This document shows, in pieces, positions 17,931 to 25,009 of a DNA stretch of 64,000 nt. The translations under genes were made by a program, and so were the position numbers. The notes under the pieces are model-generated. The model did not search any database and was not told where the DNA came from. It saw only the letters and a program-made list of their open reading frames with translations. The DNA comes from Loktanella sp. IMCC34160 (GTDB taxonomy: Bacteria > Pseudomonadota > Alphaproteobacteria > Rhodobacterales > Rhodobacteraceae): positions 723,992 to 787,991 of the forward strand of contig NZ_SELP01000002.1 in NCBI RefSeq assembly GCF_004145845.1, written 5' to 3'. Position 1 is the stretch's first letter; each line of letters begins with the position of its first letter.

Positions 17931-18255
17931 TTGGAACTGCCCTTATTTTTGTTGAGGTCAGCGGAATCTTCCGTGCAAACGCTGTGATATTCAATATCAA
18001 TTCGGCCCGAATGCGCCCCATACGCGGCAAATCGCGCAAGTGAAGAAAGGGGTGCCGGCCCGGTTCCATTGGAACCAGACCGGCTAGGGGAAGGGTAACG
18101 GTATTGACAATGCGTCCCGGACCACATGCTGGTGTCGCCCCGGACAAGACCAAGATTGGACCGGAAATCCGGACGCGCAAACCCGGCGCGCGGCAGGCGC
18201 CGATTTTGGGCATTTTCCCGCCCAAATTGCATGTCGCCCGGCATATTCCCGCCCA
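17931..18255. other. 325-bp intergenic region upstream of the lipoprotein gene
   Basis: No convincing gene is present. The region holds a perfect odd palindrome TGATATTCAATATCA (17985-17999); an interrupted hairpin with arms GCCGG (18054-18058)/CCGGC (18080-18084) and GGTTCC (18062-18067)/GGAACC (18071-18076); and a 16-base direct repeat GGCATTTTCCCGCCCA at 18209-18224 and GGCATATTCCCGCCCA at 18240-18255, 31 bases apart with one mismatch. The direct repeat lies immediately after the stop of the minus-strand gene that ends at 18256. Confidence 0.6.
17985..17999. promoter_or_regulatory. 15-bp perfect palindrome, possible operator
   Basis: TGATATT-C-AATATCA is a perfect 7-1-7 inverted repeat located 55 bp upstream of the lipoprotein start, in an AT-rich patch of otherwise GC-rich sequence. 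It does not fit the FNR spacing (TTGAT-N4-ATCAA). The cognate regulator is unknown. Confidence 0.4.
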
Positions 18256-18642
18256 TCAGTCCCAATCGTCGTCCTCCACGTCCTCGAAGGGGCTGGGGCC
18301 GAAGAAAACCTCGGGATAGCTGGCCTGCGCGCGCTTCACGTCGATCCGCAGAAGCGCCTCGTAGCTTTCGGGGTCAAACGGATCTTCGGCGGGGACAACC
18401 TCGCGGCCGAACAGCCACGACAGGCGGCCCGCATCAAGGTTGCCGCGCTCGAACGGCTCCTCTCCGAAATGGTGCCACAGGGCGGCCATGAACCCTTCGT
18501 CGGCCTTGCGGTCGGCCTGCTTGCGGTCGCGGAACCGTTCACGCGCAAACAGTTTCGTCGCGCCGGCCTTATTGGCGCGGCGGATCGTGAACTGGAAATC
18601 GCTGGAAGGAAGACGGCCGGGGAAGCCACGGTGTTTCAGCAT
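18256..18642 (-). CDS. Conserved protein of unknown function in pcc cluster
   Basis: A 128-residue soluble protein (MLKHRGFPGRLPSSDFQFT). ATG 18642 is preferred over the GTG one codon earlier because GGAGG at 18650-18654 (minus strand) is 7 bases from the ATG. The protein is rich in charged and aromatic residues (RERFRDRKQADRKADEGFMA) and ends in an acidic tail (EDVEDDDWD). It has no signal peptide or membrane segment. I recognise it only as a protein found beside pccA/pccB in Rhodobacterales; no enzymatic motif is visible. It follows the small lipoprotein gene at 18715-18861 on the same strand. Confidence 0.65.
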   Translation of the reverse strand: MLKHRGFPGRLPSSDFQFTIRRANKAGATKLFARERFRDRKQADRKADEGFMAALWHHFGEEPFERGNLDAGRLSWLFGREVVPAEDPFDPESYEALLRIDVKRAQASYPEVFFGPSPFEDVEDDDWD

Positions 18643-18714
18643 CACGCGCCCTCCCCGATAATCAGGGTGCGGATGGAACGGACGGGCGCTTGGGGGACCC
18701 GTCCGTGCGCGGTA

Positions 18715-18861
18715 TCAGTTGTATTTGCCGGTGTAGACCGGTTCGACCGTGACCGGAGTCGGATCGACGACAACGTATTCTTCCACATCGCCCTGGTTGC
18801 TGCACGCGGCAACGACGGCGAGGATTCCAAAGGCCAGAAGGGCCTTGAGGCTGTTCGACAT
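18715..18861 (-). CDS. 48-residue lipoprotein
   Basis: A short minus-strand gene whose translation starts MSNSLKALLAFGILAVVAAC. It is a classic lipoprotein signal peptide with the lipobox VAAC and the acylated Cys at residue 20. The mature peptide is only 28 residues, with acidic and valine-rich stretches (VEEYVVVDPTPVTVEPVYTG) and ends KYN. A GGAGCAT lies just before the ATG (CAGGAGCATCCC in minus orientation), giving a good SD. No family can be assigned. It sits between pccB-side and pccA-side genes and may be co-transcribed with the 128-residue protein 72 bp downstream. Confidence 0.65.
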   Translation of the reverse strand: MSNSLKALLAFGILAVVAACSNQGDVEEYVVVDPTPVTVEPVYTGKYN

Positions 18862-19078
18862 GGGATGCTCCTGTTTCTGCCCACCCGGACCGGACAGGGT
18901 TGATCCCCACCTCGGGCCGAAGTCTTGTTATTATCGGCCGTAGATGAACGACCTTGGGTCAGATTACCGGAATCATTGGAAAAAAGATACGCGGCGGTTG
19001 CGCATGCGGCGCGCTGTGGCCGGGCTGCATCAAACTGGGTCATGGCGGGTTGGGGCCTCGCAAGATGTTGTGGGTGCA

Positions 19079-19465
19079 TCAGAACTGCTCCCATATGCAG
19101 GCGGTGCCGTCCAGCGTGAAAGGTTCGAAAAACTGCGTGGCCTCGGGGTCGGCCTCGCCAAAGGGGACCACCCGGTCCGACAGGGACACGACCACCTCGA
19201 CCACCTCGACCCCGGCCTCTTGCAGCGCCGGAACCGCCAGCGCCTCGCACAGCCAGGGGAAGTCGTCCAGCACCTCTTCATAGGTGCGGCCGCCCGCCCC
19301 GATCTCTGGAGCAAGAAACCGGAACCGCGCCACCGATGGCGTGTCTTCAAGGATCACGTCGATCAGGGTGACAGACTGGCCCGAGGGCAGCACGACGGCA
19401 TCCTCTGCCGGGGCCATGCCCGGCAGGACCATCCATCCCGCTACGATCCAGCCAAACCGTGCCAT
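19079..19465 (-). CDS. DUF6497-like secreted protein
   Basis: A 128-residue protein with an N-terminal signal peptide (MARFGWIVAGWMVLPGMAPA). ATG 19465 places the signal at the start, while the frame continues upstream without meaning. The mature part contains VTLIDVILEDTPSVARFRFL, a central WLCEALAVPAL and VVEVVVSLSDRVVPFGEADP, and ends with ACIWEQF, with two Cys that could pair. It resembles the Rhodobacterales family DUF6497, as I recall it. The function is unknown and probably periplasmic. It lies between pccB and the 48-residue lipoprotein gene, all on the minus strand. Confidence 0.7.
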   Translation of the reverse strand: MARFGWIVAGWMVLPGMAPAEDAVVLPSGQSVTLIDVILEDTPSVARFRFLAPEIGAGGRTYEEVLDDFPWLCEALAVPALQEAGVEVVEVVVSLSDRVVPFGEADPEATQFFEPFTLDGTACIWEQF

Positions 19466-19481
19466 TACCGTGCCTTTGTCC

Positions 19482-19550
19482 CTTCTTTGAGTCTCAAATT
19501 TCCTCGGGGGTGAATTGGCCCCCCGGGCCAAGAGGGGGCAGACAGCCCCC
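19482..19550. repeat. Diverged single arm of the long repeat family
   Basis: Starting CTTCTTTGAGTCTCAAATTTCC and continuing through a GGGGGTGAATTGGCC block to a GGGGGC/GCCCCC hairpin, this matches one inner arm of the long repeats at 31618, 45604 and 55343 (CTTCTTTGGGTTCTAAATATCC and the inverse of GGCCATTCACCCCGGG). The terminal GGTGGGT boxes are absent. It lies between the DUF6497-like gene and pccB. Confidence 0.5.
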
Positions 19551-19652
19551 TGCCCCACCTGATGTTACCGGAACGGGCGGCGGTCCCCGATCTTTTGGCC
19601 CCAACCGGGGGCCGCCCGCGCCGTTCCTTCCGCTCGTCTGCTCCTCCAAACG

Positions 19653-21185
19653 TCAGAGCGGAATATTGTCGTGCTTCTTCCACGGGTTCTGCAGCTTCTT
19701 TCCGCGCAGGGACGCAAAGGCCCGCGCCACCCGCTTGCGGGTCGAATGCGGCATGATCACCTCGTCGATGAAGCCCTTTTCGGCGGCAACGAAGGGATTT
19801 GCGAAACGGTCTTCGTAATCCTTCGTGCGGGCCGCGATCTTGTCCTTGTCGCCCAGTTCCGACCGGTAGAGGATTTCCACCGCGCCCTTGGCCCCCATCA
19901 CCGCGATCTCGGCAGTGGGCCAGGCATAGTTGAAATCGCCGCGCAGGTGCTTGGACGCCATCACGTCGTAAGCCCCGCCATAGGCCTTGCGGGTGATGAC
20001 CGTGACCTTGGGCACCGTCGCCTCGCCATAGGCGAACAGCAGTTTGGCACCGTGCTTGATGACGCCGCCATATTCCTGGCTGGTCCCCGGCAGGAAGCCC
20101 GGAACATCTACCAGCGTCAGGATCGGAATCTCAAAGGCATCGCAGAACCGGACAAAGCGCGCGGCCTTGCGGCTGCTGTCGATGTCCAGACAGCCCGCCA
20201 GCACCATCGGCTGGTTCGCCACCACGCCCACCGACCGGCCCTCCAACCGGATGAAGCCGGTAATGATGTTCTTGGCATAGTCCTGCTGGATCTCGAAGAA
20301 ATCGCCCTCGTCGGCCAGTTTCTGGATCAGTTCCTTCATGTCGTAGGGGGTGTTCGGATTGTCCGGCACCAACGTATCAAGGCTGTCCTCGACGCGGTTC
20401 ACATCGTCGAAGAAGGGCCGCACGGGGGGCTTTTCGCGATTGTTGAGCGGCAGGAAATCCACAAGGCGGCGAATCTCGGCCAGCGCTTCGACGTCGTTTT
20501 CAAAGGCACCGTCGGCCACGCTCGATTTCTTGGTATGGGTCGATGCGCCGCCCAGTTCCTCGGCGGTGACGACCTCGTTGGTAACGGTCTTCACCACGTC
20601 AGGCCCGGTGACGAACATGTAGGAGCTGTCTTTCACCATGAAGATGAAATCGGTCATGGCCGGGGAATAGACCGCGCCACCCGCGCAGGGCCCCATGATG
20701 ACCGAGATTTGCGGCACCACGCCCGAGGCCATGATGTTGCGCTGGAACACCTCGGCATAGCCGGCAAGCGAGGCGACCCCTTCCTGAATCCGCGCTCCGC
20801 CGGAATCGTTGATCCCGATCACCGGCGCGCCGTTCTGCATCGCCATATCCATGATCTTGCAGATCTTTTCGGCGTGGGTTTCCGACAGCGAACCGCCGAA
20901 GACCGTGAAATCCTGACTGAAGACATAGACCATCCGACCATTGACCGTGCCCCAGCCGGTCACAACCCCATCGCCGGGCATCTGGCTGTCCTGCATCCCG
21001 AAATCGGTGCAGCGGTGGGCCTTGAACATGTCGAACTCCTCGAACGATCCTTCGTCCAGCAGCAGTTCGATCCGCTCGCGCGCGGTCAGCTTGCCCTTGG
21101 AGTGCTGGGCGTCGATCCGCTTTTGCCCGCCACCCTGTCGGGCGACGGCTCGGCGGCCTTCCAGCTCTTGCAGGATATCCTTCAT
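19653..21185 (-). CDS. pccB: Propionyl-CoA carboxylase beta subunit
   Basis: A 510-residue carboxyltransferase subunit that moves CO2 from biotin on PccA to propionyl-CoA. It has the crotonase-like two-domain architecture. The N-terminal half includes [37 protein letters not shown] and the oxyanion-type loop [18 protein letters not shown]. The C-terminal half includes [36 protein letters not shown] and [16 protein letters not shown]. Length equals other PccB proteins. Its 206-bp upstream region, shared with a divergent MFS gene, holds several TTTGCAAA-like boxes that match the PccR operator. PccR itself is encoded 1.6 kb away. A GC-rich hairpin follows the stop at about 19576-19620. Confidence 0.96.
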   Translation of the reverse strand: MKDILQELEGRRAVARQGGGQKRIDAQHSKGKLTARERIELLLDEGSFEEFDMFKAHRCTDFGMQDSQMPGDGVVTGWGTVNGRMVYVFSQDFTVFGGSLSETHAEKICKIMDMAMQNGAPVIGINDSGGARIQEGVASLAGYAEVFQRNIMASGVVPQISVIMGPCAGGAVYSPAMTDFIFMVKDSSYMFVTGPDVVKTVTNEVVTAEELGGASTHTKKSSVADGAFENDVEALAEIRRLVDFLPLNNREKPPVRPFFDDVNRVEDSLDTLVPDNPNTPYDMKELIQKLADEGDFFEIQQDYAKNIITGFIRLEGRSVGVVANQPMVLAGCLDIDSSRKAARFVRFCDAFEIPILTLVDVPGFLPGTSQEYGGVIKHGAKLLFAYGEATVPKVTVITRKAYGGAYDVMASKHLRGDFNYAWPTAEIAVMGAKGAVEILYRSELGDKDKIAARTKDYEDRFANPFVAAEKGFIDEVIMPHSTRKRVARAFASLRGKKLQNPWKKHDNIPL

Positions 21186-21270
21186 GGGTGGTCTCCTTCA
21201 CGTCCAATGGGGCCTTGGTTGCCGGACCATAAAGGCAGCGGGGGCGGAATGCGAAGTGCGAATGCGCATA

Positions 21271-21318
21271 TTTGCAAACTCGGCCATTAGCTAATCTTCG
21301 CAAATGCAAATTCGCAAA
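21271..21318. promoter_or_regulatory. Probable PccR operators upstream of pccB
   Basis: TTTGCAAA at 21271-21278 and a double site TTCGCAAA (21297-21304) and TTCGCAAA (21311-21318) with TGCAAA between them. They lie 86-133 bp before the pccB start and 74-121 bp before the divergent MFS start. In Rhodobacter sphaeroides PccR is reported, as I recall, to bind paired TTTGCAAA half-sites upstream of pccB. Related boxes also precede the pccR homologue here. Confidence 0.65.
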
Positions 21319-21391
21319 CCCCGCCGAAGGTGCCGCAAGGGCGGGGCGTTTTGCCATGGACAGCCCCCGGCGGCGGGCATAGCACTTTGCC

Positions 21392-22609
21392 ATGACTGAA
21401 AAACCCGTCGTCCGGTTTCTGGACCGCACCACCGCCCCACATGTCCTGACATTGATCCTGCTGGCCGGCGTATCGGCGCTGAACATGTCGGTTTTCCTGC
21501 CCTCCCTGAACGGGATGACCGCCTATTTCGAAACCGAATACGCGGTGATGCAGCTTGCCGTGTCGGGCTATCTGGCGGCGACGGCCGTGCTTCAGGTTCT
21601 GGTCGGACCGCTTGCGGACCGCTTTGGGCGGCGGCCTGTCGTCCTTTGGGCTTTGGCGCTGTTCACACTCGCTACCATTGGCGCGCTGTTTGCCCCGACG
21701 GTCGAGGTCTTCCTTGCCTTCCGCATGGCGCAGGCGGTTGTGGCCACCGGCATGGTCCTGAGCCGGGCCGTCGTGCGCGACATGGTGCCCGCCGATCAGG
21801 CGGCCTCGATGATCGGCTATGTGACGATGGGCATGGCGTTGGTCCCGATGGTCGGCCCGATGGTCGGCGGGGCGCTGGATCAACTGTTCGGCTGGCATGC
21901 GACCTTTGTTTTTCTGGCCGGGTCCGGGGCGCTGGTCTGGGCGCTGTGCTACCGCGATCTGGGGGAAACGGTGTCAGGCGGCGGCGTCAGGTTCCGCGAC
22001 CAGCTGCGAAGCTACCCCGAACTGCTGACCTCGCCCCGGTTCTGGGGCTACGTGGCCTGCGCGGCCTTCGGATCTGGGGCGTTTTTCGCCCTTCTGGGCG
22101 GCGCGAGCTTTGTCGCGGGCACCACGTTTCACCTCTCCCCCTTCTGGACCGGAATGGCGCTCGGGTCTCCGGCCATCGGCTATGCGGTGGGCAACGGGAT
22201 TTCGGGCCGCCTGTCGGTGCGGGTCGGAATCGACCGCATGATCCTTTGGGGGACGGGCGTGTCGACCTTCGGGATGGGCCTGTCGCTGATCCTGTCGCTG
22301 GGCGGGGTCAACGATCCGCTGGTGTTCTTCGGGCTGTGCACCTTTCTGGGGCTTGGCAACGGGATTATGTTGCCGAATGCCACCGCCGGGTCACTGTCCG
22401 TCCGGCCCCATCTTGCCGGAACCGCCTCGGGCCTTGGCGGGGCGATCATGATCGGCGGCGGCGCGGCCCTGTCGGCACTGGCGGGCAGCCTGCTGACCGA
22501 AGAGACGGGCGCGATCCCGCTACAGGTGATCATGTTGGTCACCTCGGCGCTGGCGGCGGTGTCGATCCTTCTCGTCATGGCGCGGACCCGCGCCCTGGGC
22601 GAGGCCTAG
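21392..22609 (+). CDS. MFS transporter, Bcr/CflA-type multidrug exporter
   Basis: A 405-residue inner-membrane protein with twelve hydrophobic segments. Motif A of the drug-exporting major facilitator family is clear between helices 2 and 3 (GPLADRFGRRPVVLWALA, ~72-89), and motif C-like sequence occurs in helix 5 (ALVPMVGPMVGGALDQLFGW). The Bcr/CflA subgroup (12 TM, chloramphenicol/bicyclomycin type) is the best match. The substrate is unknown. It is divergent from pccB and shares its operator-rich promoter, so propionate-linked control is possible but not shown. It is followed after 4 bp by a repeat element and then the PccR gene. Confidence 0.85.
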   Translation: MTEKPVVRFLDRTTAPHVLTLILLAGVSALNMSVFLPSLNGMTAYFETEYAVMQLAVSGYLAATAVLQVLVGPLADRFGRRPVVLWALALFTLATIGALFAPTVEVFLAFRMAQAVVATGMVLSRAVVRDMVPADQAASMIGYVTMGMALVPMVGPMVGGALDQLFGWHATFVFLAGSGALVWALCYRDLGETVSGGGVRFRDQLRSYPELLTSPRFWGYVACAAFGSGAFFALLGGASFVAGTTFHLSPFWTGMALGSPAIGYAVGNGISGRLSVRVGIDRMILWGTGVSTFGMGLSLILSLGGVNDPLVFFGLCTFLGLGNGIMLPNATAGSLSVRPHLAGTASGLGGAIMIGGGAALSALAGSLLTEETGAIPLQVIMLVTSALAAVSILLVMARTRALGEA

Positions 22610-22613
22610 GGGT

Positions 22614-22704
22614 GGTGGGTTAAAACCCACCTTACGAAAGGCGCTCCGCCCGAAGAGTTTTGCGCAAAATTAGAGCCGCATCGTAAGGTGGGTCTTGACC
22701 CACC
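22614..22704. repeat. Short inverted-pair repeat element A
   Basis: Left palindrome GGTGGGTT-AA-AACCCACC at 22614-22631 followed by TTACG, and right palindrome GGTGGGTC-TT-GACCCACC at 22687-22704 preceded by CGTAA. The two tagged boxes are inverted relative to one another. The interior includes a TTTTGCGCAAAA palindrome (22658-22669). It lies between two co-directional genes (the MFS pump and pccR). Confidence 0.85.
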
Positions 22705-22720
22705 TTTGCTGAAGAGTGAA

Positions 22721-22759
22721 TTTGCAAACAGGCGCAATATACGGTGCTAAGTTGCAAAG
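22721..22759. promoter_or_regulatory. Probable PccR autoregulatory boxes
   Basis: TTTGCAAA at 22721-22728 and TTGCAAAG at 22752-22759, whose cores are about 30 bp (three helical turns) apart. The second ends 8 bp before the pccR start codon. The same half-site occurs upstream of pccB, suggesting that PccR controls its own gene. Confidence 0.55.
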
Positions 22760-22767
22760 GCGATCCA

Positions 22768-24168
22768 ATGGCGGTTCAGAAACTCTATGCCGGGGCGAAG
22801 CTTCGGGAATTGCGGGCGCGGCTGGGGCTGACCCAGAAGGCCTTCGCCGAAAAGCTGGGCGTCTCCCTGCCCTATCTGAACCAGATGGAGAACAACAACC
22901 GCCCCGTCTCCACCTCGGTCGTCCTGAGCCTTGCACAGGAATTCGGGTATGACGTGACCGAACTGCAGTCGGGGGACGAGGCGCGGCTGGTCGGCGACAT
23001 GCGCGAGGCGCTGGCCGACCCGGTCTTTACCGCCGCCCCGCCATCGCTGGCCGATCTGCGCCTTGCCGCCGCCAACGCGCCGGCCCTGGCCCGCGCCTTT
23101 CTGGACCTGCACGCAGCCTATCGCCAGACCCATGAACGGCTTGCCAGTCTGGACGAGGCGCTGGGACGCGAAGACGCCCGCCTGCAACCCAGCCCCTGGG
23201 AAGAGGTGCGCGATTTTTTCCACTATTGCGACAACTACATCGACGCTGTGGACCGCGCCGCCGAGCGCTTTGCCACCCAAAGCGCGGCGGGGGCGACGAT
23301 CCGCGATGCGGCCATCTCGGAACTGCGCACCCGCAAGGTCAGCATTTCATATACCGACGGCGCGGTCGTTCGACATTACGATCCCGACACCCGGCAATTA
23401 CAGCTGTCCCGCCGCGCGACCGAGTCGACCCGGACATTCCAATTGCTGCTGCAACTCGCGCTGCTGACGCAGGACCAACTGTTAGAGGCGACGCTGGACC
23501 TTGCCCGGTTCCAATCGCCCGAGGCCCGCGCCATCGCCAAGGTCGGGCTGGCCAATTACTACGCGGGGGCGGTGCTGATGCCCTATGGACGGTTCCTGTC
23601 CGCCGCCCGCGAAACCCGGCACGATCTGGAGCGGCTGGCCGACCGCTTCGGGGCGAGCCTTGAACAGGTGGCGCACCGGCTGTCCACCCTGCAACGGCCC
23701 GGCGCCAAGGGTATCCCCTTCTTCTTTGTTCGGGTCGATCCGGCGGGCACGATCACCAAGCGCCATTCGGCCACCCACCTGCAATTCGCCCGTTACGGCG
23801 GGGCCTGCCCGCTGTGGAACGTCCACCGGGCCTTTGAAACGCCGGGCCGGTTCCTGCGCCAACTGGCCGAGACGCCGGACGGGATGCGCTATTTCTGCCT
23901 TGCTCGCGACGTGACGAAATCCGGCGGCGCGTTTGACGCCCCGACCCGCCGCTATGCCATCGGGCTGGGCTGTGAGGTGAAACACGCCCCGGCCCTCGTC
24001 TATGCCGACCATATGGACATCGACACGCCCGAGGCGTTCGAGCCGATCGGCATCTCCTGCCGAATCTGCGAACGCAAGGAATGCCACCAAAGGGCCGTTC
24101 CGCCGCTGGAACGGCGGTTGCGAGTGGACCCGGACCATCGCGGCGTTCTGCCTTACAGCGTTGACTGA
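22768..24168 (+). CDS. pccR: ScfR-family transcriptional regulator, PccR-like
   Basis: A 466-residue regulator of the short-chain fatty acyl-CoA regulator (ScfR) family. An XRE-type helix-turn-helix occupies residues ~9-63 (KLRELRARLGLTQKAFAEKL, SLPYLNQMENNNRPVS). A long middle region includes an IrrE-like segment around LARFQSPEARAIAKVGLANYYAGAV. The C-terminal part (DUF2083-like) has SATHLQFARYGGACPLWN and ends with a Cys-rich motif CRICERKECHQR. ATG 22768 is used because the HTH begins directly afterwards; GTG or TTG starts upstream add only 8 residues. PccR of R. sphaeroides activates pccB when propionyl-CoA-derived signals are present. The position beside pccB and TTTGCAAA boxes supports the same role. 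Confidence 0.88.
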   Translation: MAVQKLYAGAKLRELRARLGLTQKAFAEKLGVSLPYLNQMENNNRPVSTSVVLSLAQEFGYDVTELQSGDEARLVGDMREALADPVFTAAPPSLADLRLAAANAPALARAFLDLHAAYRQTHERLASLDEALGREDARLQPSPWEEVRDFFHYCDNYIDAVDRAAERFATQSAAGATIRDAAISELRTRKVSISYTDGAVVRHYDPDTRQLQLSRRATESTRTFQLLLQLALLTQDQLLEATLDLARFQSPEARAIAKVGLANYYAGAVLMPYGRFLSAARETRHDLERLADRFGASLEQVAHRLSTLQRPGAKGIPFFFVRVDPAGTITKRHSATHLQFARYGGACPLWNVHRAFETPGRFLRQLAETPDGMRYFCLARDVTKSGGAFDAPTRRYAIGLGCEVKHAPALVYADHMDIDTPEAFEPIGISCRICERKECHQRAVPPLERRLRVDPDHRGVLPYSVD

Positions 24169-24283
24169 ACCGCCGATCCGGGGCCTGCTTTCCGCTGGGT
24201 CAGGTCGCCCTGAGAAAAATACTTGTTGCGTCTGTAAAAAATTTTTTTAACCTTCGGACAACTCTGCCGCTGCCAAGGCTTTC

Positions 24284-24904
24284 ATGTCCGAATTACCCTC
24301 ACCCAAGGGCCGTGCGCCCCGGCTTGGCCCGTTGCTTCGCAAACGGCGCAAACAGCTTGGGCTGACATTGCAAGAATTGTGCGACCGGTCGGGCGTGTCG
24401 GTTGGCTATCTCAGCCAGATCGAACGGGAAATGGCGACACCGACGCTGGGCACGCTGGCACAATTGGCGGACGGGCTGCAGGTGGGGCTGGATTTCTTCG
24501 TGAAGTCGCACAAGCCGACCGACGCCATCACCCGCGCCGGAGGGCGCGAGATGTTTTCGCTGGCCGGATCGTCGATCAGCTACGAGGCCCTGTCGAACGA
24601 CTATCCGGGGTCGGAAATGTCATCCTACATCATGCATGTTCCGCCCGGATTTGAATCCGAGGTGGTGTCGCATGAGGGCGAGGAGATCCTGTTCATCCTG
24701 TCGGGCACGATCCGGCAGGTGCTGGACGGGCAGGTCTTTACCATGACGGAAGGAGACAGCCTTCACTACAGCGGCGAGGTTCCGCATTCCTGGTCGAACC
24801 CGACCGATGAACCGGCGCGCATCCTGTGGACAGGAACCCTTGCGGTTCTGTCGCCCGATGGGTCGCGCCGCCTGCCGAAAGCCGCCGCTGCCAACGATAA
24901 TTGA
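24284..24904 (+). CDS. XRE-cupin transcriptional regulator
   Basis: A 206-residue regulator. An XRE helix-turn-helix spans residues ~17-71 (RKRRKQLGLTLQELCDRSGV, VGYLSQIEREMATPTLGTL), followed by a C-terminal cupin_2 barrel (~105-190) with HEGEEILFILSGTI and GDSLHYSGEVPHSW, which supply the usual cupin His and Glu residues. Such regulators sense a small molecule in the cupin pocket. It is co-directional with the dipeptide ABC operon that starts 105 bp downstream and is the obvious candidate to control it. This is inference from position. No distinct operator is recognisable upstream of dppA. Confidence 0.85.
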   Translation: MSELPSPKGRAPRLGPLLRKRRKQLGLTLQELCDRSGVSVGYLSQIEREMATPTLGTLAQLADGLQVGLDFFVKSHKPTDAITRAGGREMFSLAGSSISYEALSNDYPGSEMSSYIMHVPPGFESEVVSHEGEEILFILSGTIRQVLDGQVFTMTEGDSLHYSGEVPHSWSNPTDEPARILWTGTLAVLSPDGSRRLPKAAAANDN

Positions 24905-25009
24905 GGCGCCCCGCAGGGGGCATCGGGCGCCGCAAACTGGCGGACCCAATACAAACACGGCGCAGAAGACGCCGGACCCAACCAAAGAACCGACATGGAG
25001 GTTACCCAT

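Noticed and set aside
17985..17999. Palindrome as an FNR/Crp-type box
   Set aside because: The half-sites TGAT and ATCA are 7 bases apart rather than the 4-6 required by FNR or Crp sites.
18925..19119. Plus-strand 64-codon ORF between small lipoprotein and DUF6497-like genes
   Set aside because: It runs into the antisense strand of the DUF6497-like gene, lacks an SD and shows no protein-like pattern.
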